From NCBI GenBank assembly GCA_028023455.1, contig JAQFVV010000322.1, positions 622,001-686,000 on the forward strand: DNA of 64,000 bases, given 5' to 3'. The DNA comes from Epiperipatus broadwayi. Lineage: Eukaryota > Onychophora > Udeonychophora > Euonychophora > Peripatidae. Of this stretch, positions 1 through 13,100 are shown piece by piece; the stretch's first letter is position 1; each line of letters begins with the position of its first letter. A program made the position numbers and the translations under genes. Below the pieces are notes generated by a model. The model did no database searches, was not told the origin of the DNA, and saw nothing but the letters and a program-made list of their open reading frames with translations.

Positions 1-84
1 GTTAAATCCTAATCACTTAGTAGCACTTTTCTGAAATTATCATCAGACATATCATATAAAAACTATTTCAGCAGGGAATCATCT

Positions 85-178
85 CTATGTCAAACTCATA
101 ATCTCTTGTCAGGTTATGTAAAACTAAATCATAATCTAGTTTTATGTAGTCTGGCAAGAGATTGTGAGTTTGACATAG
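85..178 (+). ncRNA. Long RNA hairpin, candidate microRNA precursor or palindromic mini-element
   Basis: Two 42-nt arms (85-126 and 137-178) are reverse complements around a 10-nt loop. The arms differ at six positions. All six are transitions, and all six are of the kind that give G-U pairs in a plus-strand transcript, so the plus RNA would form an uninterrupted 42-bp stem while the minus RNA would carry six A-C mismatches. The 3' arm contains TGGCAAGAGATTG. Size and shape fit a pre-miRNA, but a young palindromic transposon remnant would look similar. No promoter was identified. Confidence 0.45.
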
Positions 179-1639
179 TGTCAACTGTTTTTTACTTTAT
201 AGTCTAAGCCATGCTACCATTTTGAAAGTTTTAGAGCAAAATAAGTACAGTTTTTCACATGGAATGTTTTCCTGGTGCTGTAGGTCCATGATTCAGCTAA
301 ATGTGCTACTTCCTGTCCTGTAAAATAGAAGAATGTAGAAACTTTTAAGACAATCTTTTATCTTGTTGAACCCATATAATACTCAGGACGTGATACATAG
401 CTTATCCATGAGTCTTCATTACACATGTCTAACTCTTAAATTAAAGCATTTTCCACCACCATTTTCAAATTTTTCTATTTCCATCTTATCCGAGCTATCA
501 CTTGCACCACTGTCATGGGTCTGAGGGTTATATATATATATAACCAGTCAGACTGCGAATAAAATTAACGCAAGTACAACTAATTCTTAGTTACTTACAT
601 TATTAATAAAGTAATGATAATAAAGAAGCATATATACATTAAAATATTGATTTAGTTCTTAGTCTGAATCATATGTATTTATCTTCTATGGGAATAACAC
701 ATTTATATATTGCTGTGGTCAGCACAATTTAGCAAATAACTGTTTCCCTTTTCATTATTCATTGATTGCTATGATTACAGCTTCACTGGAGGAGACTTCT
801 ACTTTTTATTTCTACTTGTACATCTTCACTAAGCTTTCTTACTTTTATAAATATGCAAATGAGTGTCTATTTGGAGCACTCTCTAACATTCTAATTTTAG
901 AGTAATTCATCACACATTCTGCCACTATAAGAGAGACCAATCACTAATATAACATAGACATGCCAGCATGCTAAAATCTAATCAGACATTTCAATAATCA
1001 TACTTCTAGTTCATTTGAGTCTTTTTTTATGATTAGTCATCTCTTTGCAGTAACTATGGAAATGGGGATATGTGTTTTCTCAACAACATATGCACAGCAA
1101 TTCTGACTTTTGTTTGGTCTTTCTCTGTCCATTTTTTTGGGGGGGATTAGAATGGATGTACTGCAATGCTTAGGTTCAAGCCTTTTTTATCGCACATTTT
1201 AGTTTAACTACGAAACCTATCTTCTGGGTTCAAACCTATTAAAATATTCATTTTTATAAATTTATAAACCTTTCTATCCCGACTGGGTACGCAACATTAT
1301 ATATGCACAGATGAATAAATGCTGTTCATACATAGGCTAGTAGTTGTTACAGCAAATATAATTGTTTGAATTTTTATATTTTATAAATGATTTATGTTAT
1401 AATTTTAAATAATAGAAATGTCAACTTATTAAATGTAAATTCGTATGTGGATGGGATGTATGATTCACTTTATATAATAATATATAAAGAGTGGCATGAT
1501 TTTATTTTGTAAAAGAGCAAAAAGCTTTTAGTTAAATTAGTTAAAAATAAAAAGTTAGCCATAAACAGATTTGCATTTAAGTCCATTGCATCTGTGGTTA
1601 AATTCAAGTTTGAAAATTGATAATTGCTATACTCAAATT
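179..1639. other. AT-rich tract without recognised genes
   Basis: No open frame with recognisable coding character and no splice-flanked exon was found. A TA microsatellite lies near 530-542 and a G-run near 1138-1146. The words around 1171-1235 (two short 'ggttcaa' motifs) resemble isolated box B fragments, but no box A could be placed. Confidence 0.4.
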
Positions 1640-3200
1640 TGTTTATAGCAAAAGTGTAGTCATTAAAATTGCTGAGGCAAAACTATTTGACACCTAGAGG
1701 AGGGTCTGAGGCAGCGTGGAAGCCTAAACAAAAGTAGTTTGATTAAATTGGAAAATCTTACAATTTAGTGTGATATTTTAGACTTAATGGGTTTCCGGGT
1801 GAAACAAATTCTTTTCTAGTCAAGTATTTTGAAATAAAAGTATAAATAGGGTATATTTTGAGTTTGAGAGAGGAGTCATTAATTTTGGAAGACTGTCGCT
1901 AAACCTAATTCATGTCAGATCCATTTTTGAAAGATCTGACTAGAGAAAGGCGATTAGCTGCTTCTAAACCCATGGAAAGAATGGTGTGACCACTGCCAAC
2001 CGATGGTTCAACCTCCAGAGCAGCAACATGAAACCATCCAGCCCAGCAACAGTTTACTCAAGAAGACCACAATACTTGAAAGCCAACACCTTATCCAGTC
2101 CAGCAACTAATCGGTAACCCCAATCTATAACTGCAGAGCTCTGTGTTAATGAACTATTTCTAAATCCAAATTTTCCACTTAAAAGTTTAAAGCTATCAAA
2201 CGATAAACTAATATAATTTTCTAAATCCTATAAATGTTTCATTATAAATTCTTGTTAAAGTACATACTATATCATTTGTATAACTTGCCTATATCTTTAC
2301 AAATATCTTAATTAAACTAAATGTAACCTATGCTAATTTATTTGTCTATCACTGCGGTCTTGCCTATAATATTTTTTTACAGCTATTTTTGTTATTTATG
2401 TACCAATGCTTTGAAGCAGCGAGAATTTAGACGTAATAAATATTCGGAGATATAATTGCAAATATCTTCCCATAACTATTTTTTTAATGACATTCTCCAT
2501 GCTTTCTGGTTTGAATTCCTATAATTCTTATTTAATTTAAAATGTAGTGTGGCTTGCTATTAAATTTCTGTCATATTGAGATTTCTCTATAGAATAATGT
2601 ACTAATTTTAGTAATATGAAAATATATTTAGTAATTATTTGGCCAGTCAATCAAATATATTTCCCCTCCCCTCTAATAATTTCTATGTATAAATTGAGAC
2701 CTATAAACCAGAGTTTTATTATATTTTATTTATCCCCCTAATGTCGCTTGATTATATAGCATTGTTAGAATTGGCTCATAATAGTAATACTGATAGTGCT
2801 ATTGCCCCATATTTTTGTAATAATTAATGTCATACTGTCGCTTGGCGGATTAGATATATTAAATTCCCATTCAATGTTTAACGTTTTGCTGCATCTTAAG
2901 ATGGGACCTCGGGAAAGACATCCCATCTTACCACACTAGTAAGACCTGACTTATAATTCCATGCAGTCGTGTTAGCCACCTCGACCTTTTAGCAGCATGA
3001 CACTTGGTTTTAGGGTACTAGTGTTTGTCACGAAAACCCTTGACTCTAATGTATCCACAGGGTGCTCTGTTATTGTAATTTGCCGGTGCTAAAGCATGTC
3101 GGTGATCTCGTGTAGCCAATTCCGAGCCTCGTAATTTAAATATTCAATATTAAACTGAAATTTATATCTTTGTTTCTGGGTTCAATCTCAACCCTGAGCT
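1640..3200 (+). repeat. Compositionally distinct interspersed block with TATA box, possible LTR-type element
   Basis: This block is clearly less T-rich than its surroundings. It carries a TATA box (TATAAATA at 1841-1848) followed by GGGTATATTTTGAG and a purine-rich leader, then a CA/AG-rich stretch (1960-2130) and GC-richer patches at 2895-3125. A similar core (GTATAAATAGGG) occurs on the minus strand at 20279-20286 in another such block. No open reading frame of useful length was found. Assignment as a noncoding LTR-type or other promoter-bearing element is inference. Confidence 0.3.
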
Positions 3201-3433
3201 GATTTATTTGCTCATGGTTTACTAATTTATTAATGTAACCGTAAATATTTTGCCTAAGACTAGTACAGCATTTTTATAATAGTAACTACCACTTTCAATA
3301 AGAATTGGCAAAACCTAAAATAGGCACCACTAAGTGTTTTTTTAGATATGTCAACTCATAATTAATAATTAAAGTTTTAATGAGCAGATATGCTAATCCT
3401 CATGTTATAAAGCCTGCATGCTTTTCTCACATT

Positions 3434-3485
3434 AATTTATGTTCTGTTTGATAATAAATAATTTATGTTCTGTTTGATAATAAAT
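3434..3485 (+). repeat. 26-bp perfect tandem duplication
   Basis: A 26-nt unit beginning AATTTATGTTCTG (3434-3459) is repeated immediately at 3460-3485. It looks like a recent local duplication. Confidence 0.85.
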
Positions 3486-3499
3486 ATATGTTGAAATTA

Positions 3500-5900
3500 T
3501 TCTGTTTTAGTGTGATTTCTTATTCTTATTTCAATCCAGTTCAGTCTTAGTTAACTATATATATACATATAAATGATATGACTAGCTATGTATTAATTAT
3601 AATTTATGAATGTTATCTTTAATCTCATGCTGGTAGCATTAAGTTAGTTCATATTGTAACCAGTTGGATTACATAGCATACACTAGTATAGTGTGTGCGC
3701 ATAAATATATATATAAAAATTGAAAGGAAAAGTAGAAATAAACAAAAACAAGTTTTTGTAGATACTTTTTTACATTTTCTAAAATAAAATAATAAGTAAA
3801 GGGTTAAATAATAACTCTGATTTAAAATAAAAATTGTTTTACAAATTAAACTTTTAAAAGGTCTAATAAATATTATTGTAATTCTGATTTTCAAATTTAA
3901 ATGTAAGCATGTTTTTTTGATAATTTAAAAAAAAATGTCTATTTTTGAAATCTTTAATTAATTTGTACAATTTTTATTGTCTAAGTGAAAACATGTATAT
4001 AGATTCCAAGGAATTAGAGAGATAAAAATAAAAACTGTTTTTAATCAAGGTGTTGTTAATAACACCTTAGATGATTCTATAAAAGGGCTGATAACCAAAT
4101 TAGCTCCAGTCTGGATAGTGATTTTGAAAAGAACAGTTCTGCTTGCAGTTTTGTAAGAGTTGGTCAGAAGAGTTTTTAATATTTTAAGCAGTGACCAACT
4201 AGGCCAACTGCAATGTTTTGGATAATGATTTTGAAGAAAGCAGTATATTGTTGGCTGTAGCAGAGAATTGGCAGAAAAGCAACCATGAACTAATGTAACT
4301 GAAGGCAAGATAGTAGACTGTTTTCCTTAGCAGGAGTTTGAATTCACATGGAGAAAATGACCCACTTTTATGCTGCAATTCATAGCCTGAAATCTATCAA
4401 ATCAAGACAGCTGCTTGCCTGGAATAATCCTAGATAGAAAGAGACCAACTACAAATCAAGATTTTACATGGCTTGTATAGTTTTACCTGATGATGACAAC
4501 AAACATGGATTATATTTTCTAATGGACCAAAAGAAGCAGCTTGCTAAATGAATAATTATATATATATATGCTAATGTATCTAAAGGCAGAGAAGAACAGA
4601 TAAAAATATATACAGCTATGGTGAGTAGAGTTATATATAACAACAAAATTTTAAATAATTTCTTTAGTAAAATGACATTTTAAAAGTGATACGTGAATTT
4701 GTACTTTTTATGTTTATGGTGGGTGTATAGTTGAGCAGGACTGTCAGTATGTGATGTGTTCATGGTGCTCCAAAGTATATGCTCGGCACTGTCTAGACTT
4801 AAATATTGAGCTCCCAGGGTAGTCCAGCCATGTATATGTAGGCCTCATGAATCGGCCTTGGTCTCATGAATAGACCTCATCTAAAGCCCCTAAGACTCAC
4901 AAGAGATGAGCAGGTCTGGCTCAGTGCCTGATATTTTTTTTCTGGATACTATTTCTTGTGGATGATCTGTCTAGGTACTTAGAAGATGCAGTGCTTAAAA
5001 ATGAGGTATTTTCTCGTGACATCATTGGGCATTGTGTACTTAGTCCATGCTTGGCTGTCCACTTTTCTTGGCATGAAAAGCTGCAATTCACGTATTCACT
5101 TTTACTCTCTCACCTTGCCTATTTCATCAGCATTAACTAATCCAGCAGAAAGACATTTAGAAATTTATATTTTCTTAATTCTATAAAACGATTGTATATT
5201 TTGTTTATTAAAAAAAAATGACATTTTAAATCAATCAACAATCATCTGTCAAAAATTTAATCGGATTTATTTTAAGAAAAAAAAAAGCTATATTCAACAA
5301 AAAGAATAATTGTGAAAATAACTTTTATCATTATAACAAATATGTAAATTTTATGTATATTGCAAATGGAATTTATAATTGTAGAAATTATTGTTATTTA
5401 TTGTTTGACAAAATTAAATTTATAAATAATCTATGTGCACATATATGTCAATGCTTGTCAAATAGGACATATATGCAAATTTTAATCATTTATGTTATTA
5501 AATATTCATTATATATTATAAATCGCGCATGTGTGCGCATATATGCGTAAACCATAGTAATAATTTGAATATATTTTATTATACTTTTTGTAAATTAATG
5601 TAACAATTTAAATTTTGAATAGTAATTATGTAAATTACAAATGTATTAATTATTTTATGTTTAATTGAAATGTCTTCATCATATATTATAAAATGCACGT
5701 CTGTGTATGGATATATATATATGTGTTTATAGAAACTAATTAAGAAATAATGCAGTTAGTATAATAATTTGAAATTTGTAGTAATCTTGTAAATTAGTGT
5801 AATGACTACTTTTCAAAATCAGAACCCTTATAAGACCTTAATCATTTATTTTTTTGTTATTAATAAACTTGTATTTAATTGTTAAAATTTGTATTCCATC
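3500..5900. other. AT-rich noncoding tract with minor internal repeats
   Basis: No gene is supported here. A short perfect palindrome (arms AAGGTGTT and AACACCTT) lies at 4047-4068. Two diverged copies of a roughly 60-nt segment (from about 4115 and about 4222, sharing 'atgattttgaa' and 'gcag' words) suggest an old tandem repeat. TA microsatellites occur near 4557 and 5708. The open frames of 60-90 codons are low-complexity and probably chance. Confidence 0.5.
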
Positions 5901-6106
5901 ATCTCTTGTTCACATACAGTAATAAAGCTTGTGTTCTCTGAGCTAGATTTCGGACATGGATAAATGGGGACGTGTACTTAGTGCTTTGGGACATCCAGAG
6001 ATGATCAGTCATCATCCTGGTTGGTGCAAAAGAGGACACTCTTTAAAGCCCATGCACTATTATTTTTTATTTTACTTTAGTCTTATTGAAAATTTAAGTT
6101 TATAGT

Positions 6107-6260
6107 TGGCCGGTGCAGGTGGCCTGAGCATTGATGATGATCAGCATATTTTAATGGATGGGCACTAAGCTGGTGCATTCGAGTTATGTTTAAATAATTT
6201 CCCAAGCTGGAAAAGGCTCAATAGTTAGCCTGGTCTAAAGAAGACCCATTTTCAATCCAG
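6107..6260 (-). repeat. tRNA-derived SINE fragment, same family as the copies at 30.0 and 34.3 kb
   Basis: The body word 'ggcctgagcattgatgatg' at 6121-6139 matches 'ggcctgaccattgacgatg' at 30023-30041 with two differences. On the minus strand a degenerate box B (TAACTCGAATGC, 6177-6188) precedes the body. Box A is not recognisable. Orientation and family are inferred from the 30-kb copy. Confidence 0.45.
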
Positions 6261-6329
6261 CCACAAGATGGTCTGTTGATTTTATTCTGATTTATTGTAT
6301 TAATTTGTTTATTCCCCTTCAATGATGAT

Positions 6330-7380
6330 GATGGATGGTTATTTTTCTCGAGTATTTATTTATACTTACTTTTACTTTATAATGCTGGTTGATAAATAAT
6401 TATGCTTTTACTTGCTCTTCTGAGTTAACTTCAGATCTCTCAACAATGTTCACAGAGATTTTTTTAATCTCATACTCTTATATCTTTAAATATTTACTTA
6501 TATTTAATATTTTAAATTATTAATATTTTAAATTTTGAATTGACTGGGAGTGATGATGATTTTCCATCTCCCAGATTCATTTTAACTTCCTTCATTTACT
6601 TCTTATCACCCCATCCCATTACAATATATATATTTTTAAATCCCCAAGTCTCCTGTTTCTCCCTGCCCCATATTTTTTTTCCACGTTTGGTGCCGCAATG
6701 TGGAACAAATAATAAAATACGACCCTGAGTAAAAAATATTTTTTCCTGTATTTGTCGCCTACGTGAGACGATCAAAACACCCACATACCCTGAAATCCAG
6801 ATAAAAGTCACCTCATTTCAAAAGGGAGGGGGGTGTTTTTTTCATGTATTTAAAAAAAATTTTCATGTTTATTGCTGCCACTGTCGGAAATGTATTATTT
6901 TCTTATATAAAATTTTTTGTGTAAGCTTTCCTGCTCATTGGTGACTGGCACCCGAGGGTGATTTTGTATACACAATGGATCATCAGCATATAAATTCATC
7001 GCCAAGAGTAGAAACAGAATTTTAAACTTAAAAAATGGGGGACCTGGTGTTTTAAAACTTACTACTATGAATCGGATTGGAAATGGGAATGAAACCAGCA
7101 GGCAAGTTGAAGTGCAGACCAATTAAATTGCATTGGAAACTAATCAAATTTTTCAAAAATGGTTATAATTCTGTCCAAATGTAAACATTTTTACTACAGT
7201 GGAACAGTGTTATTCACTGTATCAATATCTGAATAATTAAACGATCTGTTATTCAAAAAAATAATAAAACTAAAAATTTCTAAACAAAAAATTTCAATGT
7301 ATTAGTGTGCATTTAAATCATTTTGTAGCACAAGCCATGCATTGAAATTTTAATAATCATCAGTTTTTTTAACCTATTAT
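6330..7380. other. AT-rich tract, nothing recognised
   Basis: Short open frames around 6540-6811 and 6895-7122 have no recognisable domain and no splice context. A G-run (near 6823-6833) and poly-T runs are present. No gene, RNA or element is supported. Confidence 0.4.
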
Positions 7381-7388
7381 TTAATTAA

Positions 7389-7460
7389 AGGGGATTTGAA
7401 CTCAGTATTTTAAGCTCCCTTCAGTCATTCACTCTATCCAATATAACCAATACATCTGAC
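7389..7460 (-). repeat. tRNA-like SINE head directly downstream of a hammerhead ribozyme
   Basis: On the minus strand, TGGATAGAGT (7431-7440) resembles a Pol III box A and GAGTTCAAATCCCC (7390-7403) is a good box B, spaced as in a tRNA. It follows the hammerhead motif at 7482-7540 in the same orientation. The rest of the SINE body towards 7310 has no recognised partner in the window. Confidence 0.5.
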
Positions 7461-7481
7461 CACATTCATGTGAAAAAGATA

Positions 7482-7540
7482 GGTGATCTTCAATATATGT
7501 ATTTCATGCTAAACCAGCATTCATCAGTTGGTCTGGATCA
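7482..7540 (-). ncRNA. Hammerhead ribozyme motif, copy 1 (core intact)
   Basis: Read on the minus strand: an outer stem I (TGATC at 7536-7540 pairs with GATCA at 7484-7488), the inner stem I strand CCAA, core CTGATGA (7521-7527), stem II ATGCT/AGCAT with loop GGTTT (7506-7520), core GAAA (7502-7505), a very short stem III (TACATATA) and a UA cleavage position just before TTG (between 7494 and 7493). The invariant core bases of a type I hammerhead are all present. Inner stem I is weakened: the 3' strand is TTGA where copies 2 and 3 have TTGG. Hammerheads are known in Penelope-like elements and retrozymes. Activity has not been shown. Confidence 0.7.
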
Positions 7541-7559
7541 TTTGCAAAAAGTATGTGCA

Positions 7560-9240
7560 TGTACTTTATTTTAATATATATAATTAAACTGCCTAGGTAC
7601 ATGTTATTGTTTCTCTTAAGTACTAAAAAATTTAATTCTATTGATAAATTTTCATTTTTAAAGATTGGTGAGAGGAAAGAAAACATTGCTAAATAAGATG
7701 AAATAAACTAAAAAGGAAAAATTGTTGGTTCAGTCAGCCAATAAAAAGAAGATAATTTAATTTAATTAACAAACTTTAACATACAAAAAAAAATGCATTT
7801 ATTTTATCAACTATTAAAAAATGTGGTTACTATCATAATTTTTAAATTATAACATATAGGTGTATTTATCTACATATTAAAATATTTGTATTTTTATATT
7901 TAAGAATGTGTCTGTTTTAAATATTATTTGTGTAGAATTATAGTTGTCTCAGTATATAGGATTGTGATCAAACAAAGCAAAAGATAACCATTAATTTATT
8001 TTAGGAAATCTTAGTACAAATAGATCAGATATAATCATTCCACTATTATTGAATTTGTAATGATAAAGTATTACATGATTTATAATCAACACAATGGTTT
8101 TTGTTCATCATTTTATCTAATGTTTAGAGCATTTGTTTTTCTTTCTGCAAAATCATAAATTTGTATGCATTAAAGTTAATCAATGGAATTACAGAAACAT
8201 ATGAGAAAATTTTGATGATTGCATTATATTTTATTTACATTTCTAAACCTGCATTTTAAAAATTATCTTTGAATGTTCTACTTTTTTAATATTAAAATAT
8301 AACTTAATTGCATAAAAGTCTATTATTTAATTGAGTAAAACATTGGAATACTTAATTTAAAACTTATACTTTGGACAGAACTAGTTGGTATATTTCCCTG
8401 ATTTTTTATAGTTATCTGGAAAAAAAGTAAAAATTATGTTATCACTGTATATTTAGTTTAAAATAAAAGTATGTACTTGAAAAATATAATATCAATCTGA
8501 AATATCAAAAAAAGAAACATTCTTTAATGTATCTTAATTAATTGCAATAAGTTCTCTGAATATTTTAAAATTTTTAGGTTTATTTATTTCATCCTTTTAA
8601 AATATTTGTCTTGTTTTGTTTTTTTTGTCAGACGATAATAATAGTTTTATATTATTTCAGAATGGATTTTGACACTAAAGATTTAATTTATGAAGTAGTA
8701 ATTTCAAAATTAAAATGCCTATTTATTAATTTTAATAATTCCCATAGTATTTGCAAATTTATATTTTGTATTTATTGGATGTAATAAGGGAGGTGGTCAT
8801 ATTTTTTTTATGTGCTGATTAATTTCTGAGGTTTCATTGGTTACAATGAATTTGAATTCTGGGGAATATTAGTAATATAGATGTGGGTATAGAGTCGATT
8901 GCCTGCCTTTAAATCATCAGTTAGTATCAATTATAAATAAATAAAGTGATGATAATATTGGGGCAGATAGATATTCATGTCATATTACCCTCCTGATTGA
9001 TATAATCTATATATGTTAAAAGTCTGTAACGTATATATTATGTATATGTGTGTTTTTTATTTATGATAATATAGCATTATAAACAAAGTATAATTTATTC
9101 TCTAATTTATGCCATCTACTAAATATCTTGGAACAAAATAAGGCATATATAGAAGTTTTCTTGTACAATATTTATATATTCAAATTTAATATTTTTAGCA
9201 GGTAATATAGATGTAAATTGATTAATAAATAGGATCATCA
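7560..9240. other. AT-rich tract, nothing recognised
   Basis: T- and A-rich sequence with many stop codons in all frames. No exon with splice sites, no terminal repeats and no tRNA-like signal was found. Confidence 0.4.
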
Positions 9241-9277
9241 TTAAATAAATATGGAGTTAAATTCACAGCAAAGATGT

Positions 9278-9433
9278 ATTGATGTGCAGCAACCAATCAG
9301 ACTAGTTCTGCAATCTGAATGAAAATAATAACAAACCTGTCCATGACTACAAATGAAAAAGAGGCCTTGGACAAGTTTGCTTATTGTTTCATTCAGCTTG
9401 CAGAACTGATCTGATTGGTAGCTGCATATCAAT
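9278..9433. mobile_element. Palindromic (foldback) mini-element
   Basis: Arms of about 65 bp (9278-9342 and 9369-9433) are imperfect reverse complements. Shared landmarks are 'aaccaatcagac' against 'gatctgattggt' and 'agttctgcaa' against 'ttgcagaact'. The central spacer is about 26 bp. No open frame is present. The layout fits a nonautonomous MITE or foldback element. Confidence 0.7.
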
Positions 9434-9448
9434 ACCCTACTTTATATA

Positions 9449-9935
9449 TATATAATAAAGAATAGAAATAAGAAAATAATGTTCATGTAAACAGAGATAA
9501 CCTTTAGTCTTTTTAAATTGCCAGGAAACCACCAAATACTTACTACTAATTGGCAGCTTCTTTGGCAACATCAGATGGCTATCTCTGTCCACATAAATAT
9601 ATCTTATTTCTATTTTTTATTATAATAACAATTCATGAAAGTAATTAAACAAGATATACAACTTTCTGAAGAATGTTTAAATATTATTTGTAGCTCAGGA
9701 AAGATGTTATTTTTCTATATTCTCATACCTATAAAAAAGTAGCACTCAGTTTAAATCCATTTAACATGAGCAATATATTATAGGTTAATATAGAAACTTG
9801 TTTAGCATCAGAGAGATTTCGCATTGGTAGTAATTGATATTTTCCTGGCAACATCAAATAGCAAAAGGTTATTTCTGTTTACATGGATAGTATCTCCTTA
9901 TTTCTATTTTTTATTATAATAATAATACATGAAAA
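9449..9935. repeat. Pair of related foldback mini-elements
   Basis: In the first copy (about 9449-9640), 'gaatagaaataag' and 'gtaaacagagataacc' on the left are inverted on the right as 'ggctatctctgtccac' and 'cttatttctattttt'. The right half recurs directly at about 9848-9935 (shared 'ggcaacatca', 'tttctattttttattataataa', 'catgaaa'). The intervening sequence looks like a decayed left half of the second copy. Confidence 0.5.
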
Positions 9936-10049
9936 TATTTAATTCATATATATATATTGTGCACTTTTTATTAGCCCAGTCTATTCTAAAATAAAATTTT
10001 GGTATATAATTTTAAATTTTACAAGTCCAATAATATTTACTTATTAAAA

Positions 10050-10135
10050 GAAGACAACAATGACATACCAGATCACAGGATTTGAACTTGGATTTAGCTA
10101 ATGGAAATGTATTAATGATCTTAATTCAAGATACA
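10050..10135 (-). repeat. Possible SINE fragment with box B
   Basis: CCAAGTTCAAATCC (minus strand, 10079-10092) resembles a Pol III box B. Box A could not be placed with confidence, so this may be a truncated SINE or chance. Confidence 0.3.
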
Positions 10136-10149
10136 CATAAATAATAACC

Positions 10150-13100
10150 TATAGAGTCGTATATATGCCGATGGATGGACAATTAATATCATTTATTATT
10201 TAAAACCAGGGAAGTTTAAATTGTATTTTGTAAACATGATACGTTATAGAGCCCAATAATTATTGTTTATGCGCAGTTGATTTTAAAAATAGAAATATTC
10301 AAATCTTGTTACACTTAAAAGTAAATAAATATTTATCAATTTTATAAAATACTGATCTAAAATTAAAACAGTAAATTGCATCTTTATTTAATTTCTAAAA
10401 AAATATTATTTCAATATTTTTTTTAAAAAAACCAAAAGTATCATTTTAAAATGATAAACCAAAAACTTGAAAAAAGCTTGTTGGGGATCGTAAAAATAAG
10501 TAAATACGCTTTTTCTTTTCTTGTGATATATTTTTAAAAAGTTGGATTAAAAATTCCTAAAATCTTATTATTTGCAAGCAAAAAAAGTAATGAATTGTAA
10601 CTGTATCGATATATTGGATAATTATAAGCTTTATGTTTAAACTAATGGAATAAATTAATAATTTTTTACTGGGCAAATCAATGGTCGATAATTCCCAATA
10701 ATCTCTTGAAAATTAATAAATATTGAGGAAATCATCGGAGATGAATAATCAACAAATATACTCACTGAAAAGGAACAATAACTGTGCCATGGGGAAAATG
10801 AATTGCAGTAATCAACAAAAGGAAATAAATAAATACCATCAATATCTAATAAGGATAAATAAAAGAATAGTAAGTCTCTTAGAAACAGTTAAGTATATAT
10901 ATTTAAGATTCAGTGGAACTAAATTAGTAATAGATGAAAAGTGTTCATTATCATTCCTTCTACACATAAAATCCTAGTGACAATAAGGGATAGGAGAAGT
11001 ATTTACTCTGAGCCATACCGGCAGGAATATCAGTTTTTATAAAGTTTTAATTGAAAATGTTGCATGACACATATATTTTGATTAAAATCATATGTAAATA
11101 TATGTCATCTAGAATAAATAAGCAAGCCATAAATAAATTTTTTGGTATTACTAAAAGAACAAAAGGAAGGATTATTGTTGCAATAACCCAAATACCTCGC
11201 GAATCTTAGGATAAGTAGAATCTTCCGAGAAAGGAGAAAATAAAAGTTATAAAGTTTATGCAGTGGGGAACAACCCGGAACGCTAAGAAATTTAAAGTTG
11301 TTATATTTTTAGCTGAGAATTTAAAAGAGAACTTGTTTCTAATGTTGGTATTTATACTTTTAATCTATGAGTTTTAGTATGATGGGGGGGGGGGACTAAA
11401 TCATTTAATAAGGAATTAATTCAAGTGTTATATTAATAGTTATTTTATAATTAGGTTGAGATTAAAGATTATTAATCATTTAAATAAACAAATATGCTCG
11501 ATGCCCTAGTATGAAAAATATAATAGGGTATTTAACACGATATATATACGCAGTCCAGAGAGCAGGGTATGTTTACATGTGCGAACGGATATAATAATAA
11601 AAAAAACAATATTTTCTTATGTGAAATATAAAAGTATTAATTTTGTTTTGCTTATCAATCTCCAGAATTATAACTTTTTTTTGTCCATTGTTTTTTGTAT
11701 TATTATTTTAGAGGTTGAAATAACAGACCATGAATAAAATTAAAAAAAAACAAGAGAATGATTGTTTAATAAATAAGGGTAATTATCTTAACATACAATG
11801 GGAGATTGTTAGTTTTGTTTAATTATAACACTCCGAAAATTAATTTTCTATTGTTATTGTTATTATAATATATGTGTATATCATTTTGTTATAAGCTGTT
11901 TTAAATTAGATGTTAATGGTAATGTTTATTGTAATCATTTGTAATGAATATTATTAAAATTATTGTTTTGAAAGTTTTATTAAATTCTAAATGTTGCATT
12001 TCTTTTCTGGGCTCATTTTCACCACATCACATAACTCAAAATGTACAGTCGAAATTAAAATGAAAAGTCAATTCAGTTTAGAGCAAATCTAACAGTTTAA
12101 TAAGCATAAATCTCTTAATAAAGATTATTTACTTGTTACATGCTGCCTTGATCCCATAGGTCATTGATGACATTGCCAATTATTAAAGTGTATTTATTAA
12201 TATGAAATTAAATGATATATTAGTTATTAGTGAAAGTATTAGTGTTAATTACAGTTTAGTTAATAATGTTATTTTAATAATAAGTATTAAAGAACATAAT
12301 TATAAATCTTGATTATAGATTTAAGCTATAAGCCTTTCATAATTTGTACACTATCCATGGAAATCTGTAAAATCCCTCTTGATATTCCATAGGCAGTATG
12401 AAGAATTAATAAATCAATGATTTTCCTGAGATCTCCTTATAAAGTTATTCTTATGATTATTGCCAATCTTAATTATTAAACATAATATGTAATTATCTAA
12501 CAGATTAATTTAATGAGTGATTGAATTAAAACTTAATAGTTATAAATATAAAATAATATATTGGATATTATTGTTAGTCATGAGAGTATGTAGATACTTA
12601 ATAAGGAGGAGTATCTGGGTATTCTTATGCCATTGAACAAGTATTTTGTATTTGTTTAATGTTAAGGGGATGTGATCTGTTTATGGGTAAACGAGTCTCA
12701 CATTAATTATATTTAAAATATGTCTTATCTTAGAAATGTTCAATCATGTAAAAGCAACTTGGAATAAATACTAACCTTATCTAAATTCAATTGTTATAGT
12801 TAAAAAGAAAATAGTCGGGAAATAGTAAGTCTGATAATAGTACTTAGCCAGAGTCCAAGTAGGGCTTAATGTAGGGATTTGGTAACTCTGCTTAGGGTTG
12901 TATCACCTATAGACAGGCCACAGTATTTATATATATATATATTACAGAATACATATTAAAATGCATATATTTTGTACAATTCTAATATTTGTATTTTATT
13001 GACTTAACCAAATGCCTTTGAAGTACTGGGGAATTATTATATTTAATGGAATTCCATGAAATATGTAATTATAATTATTAAACTTAGTAAATAGATTGTA

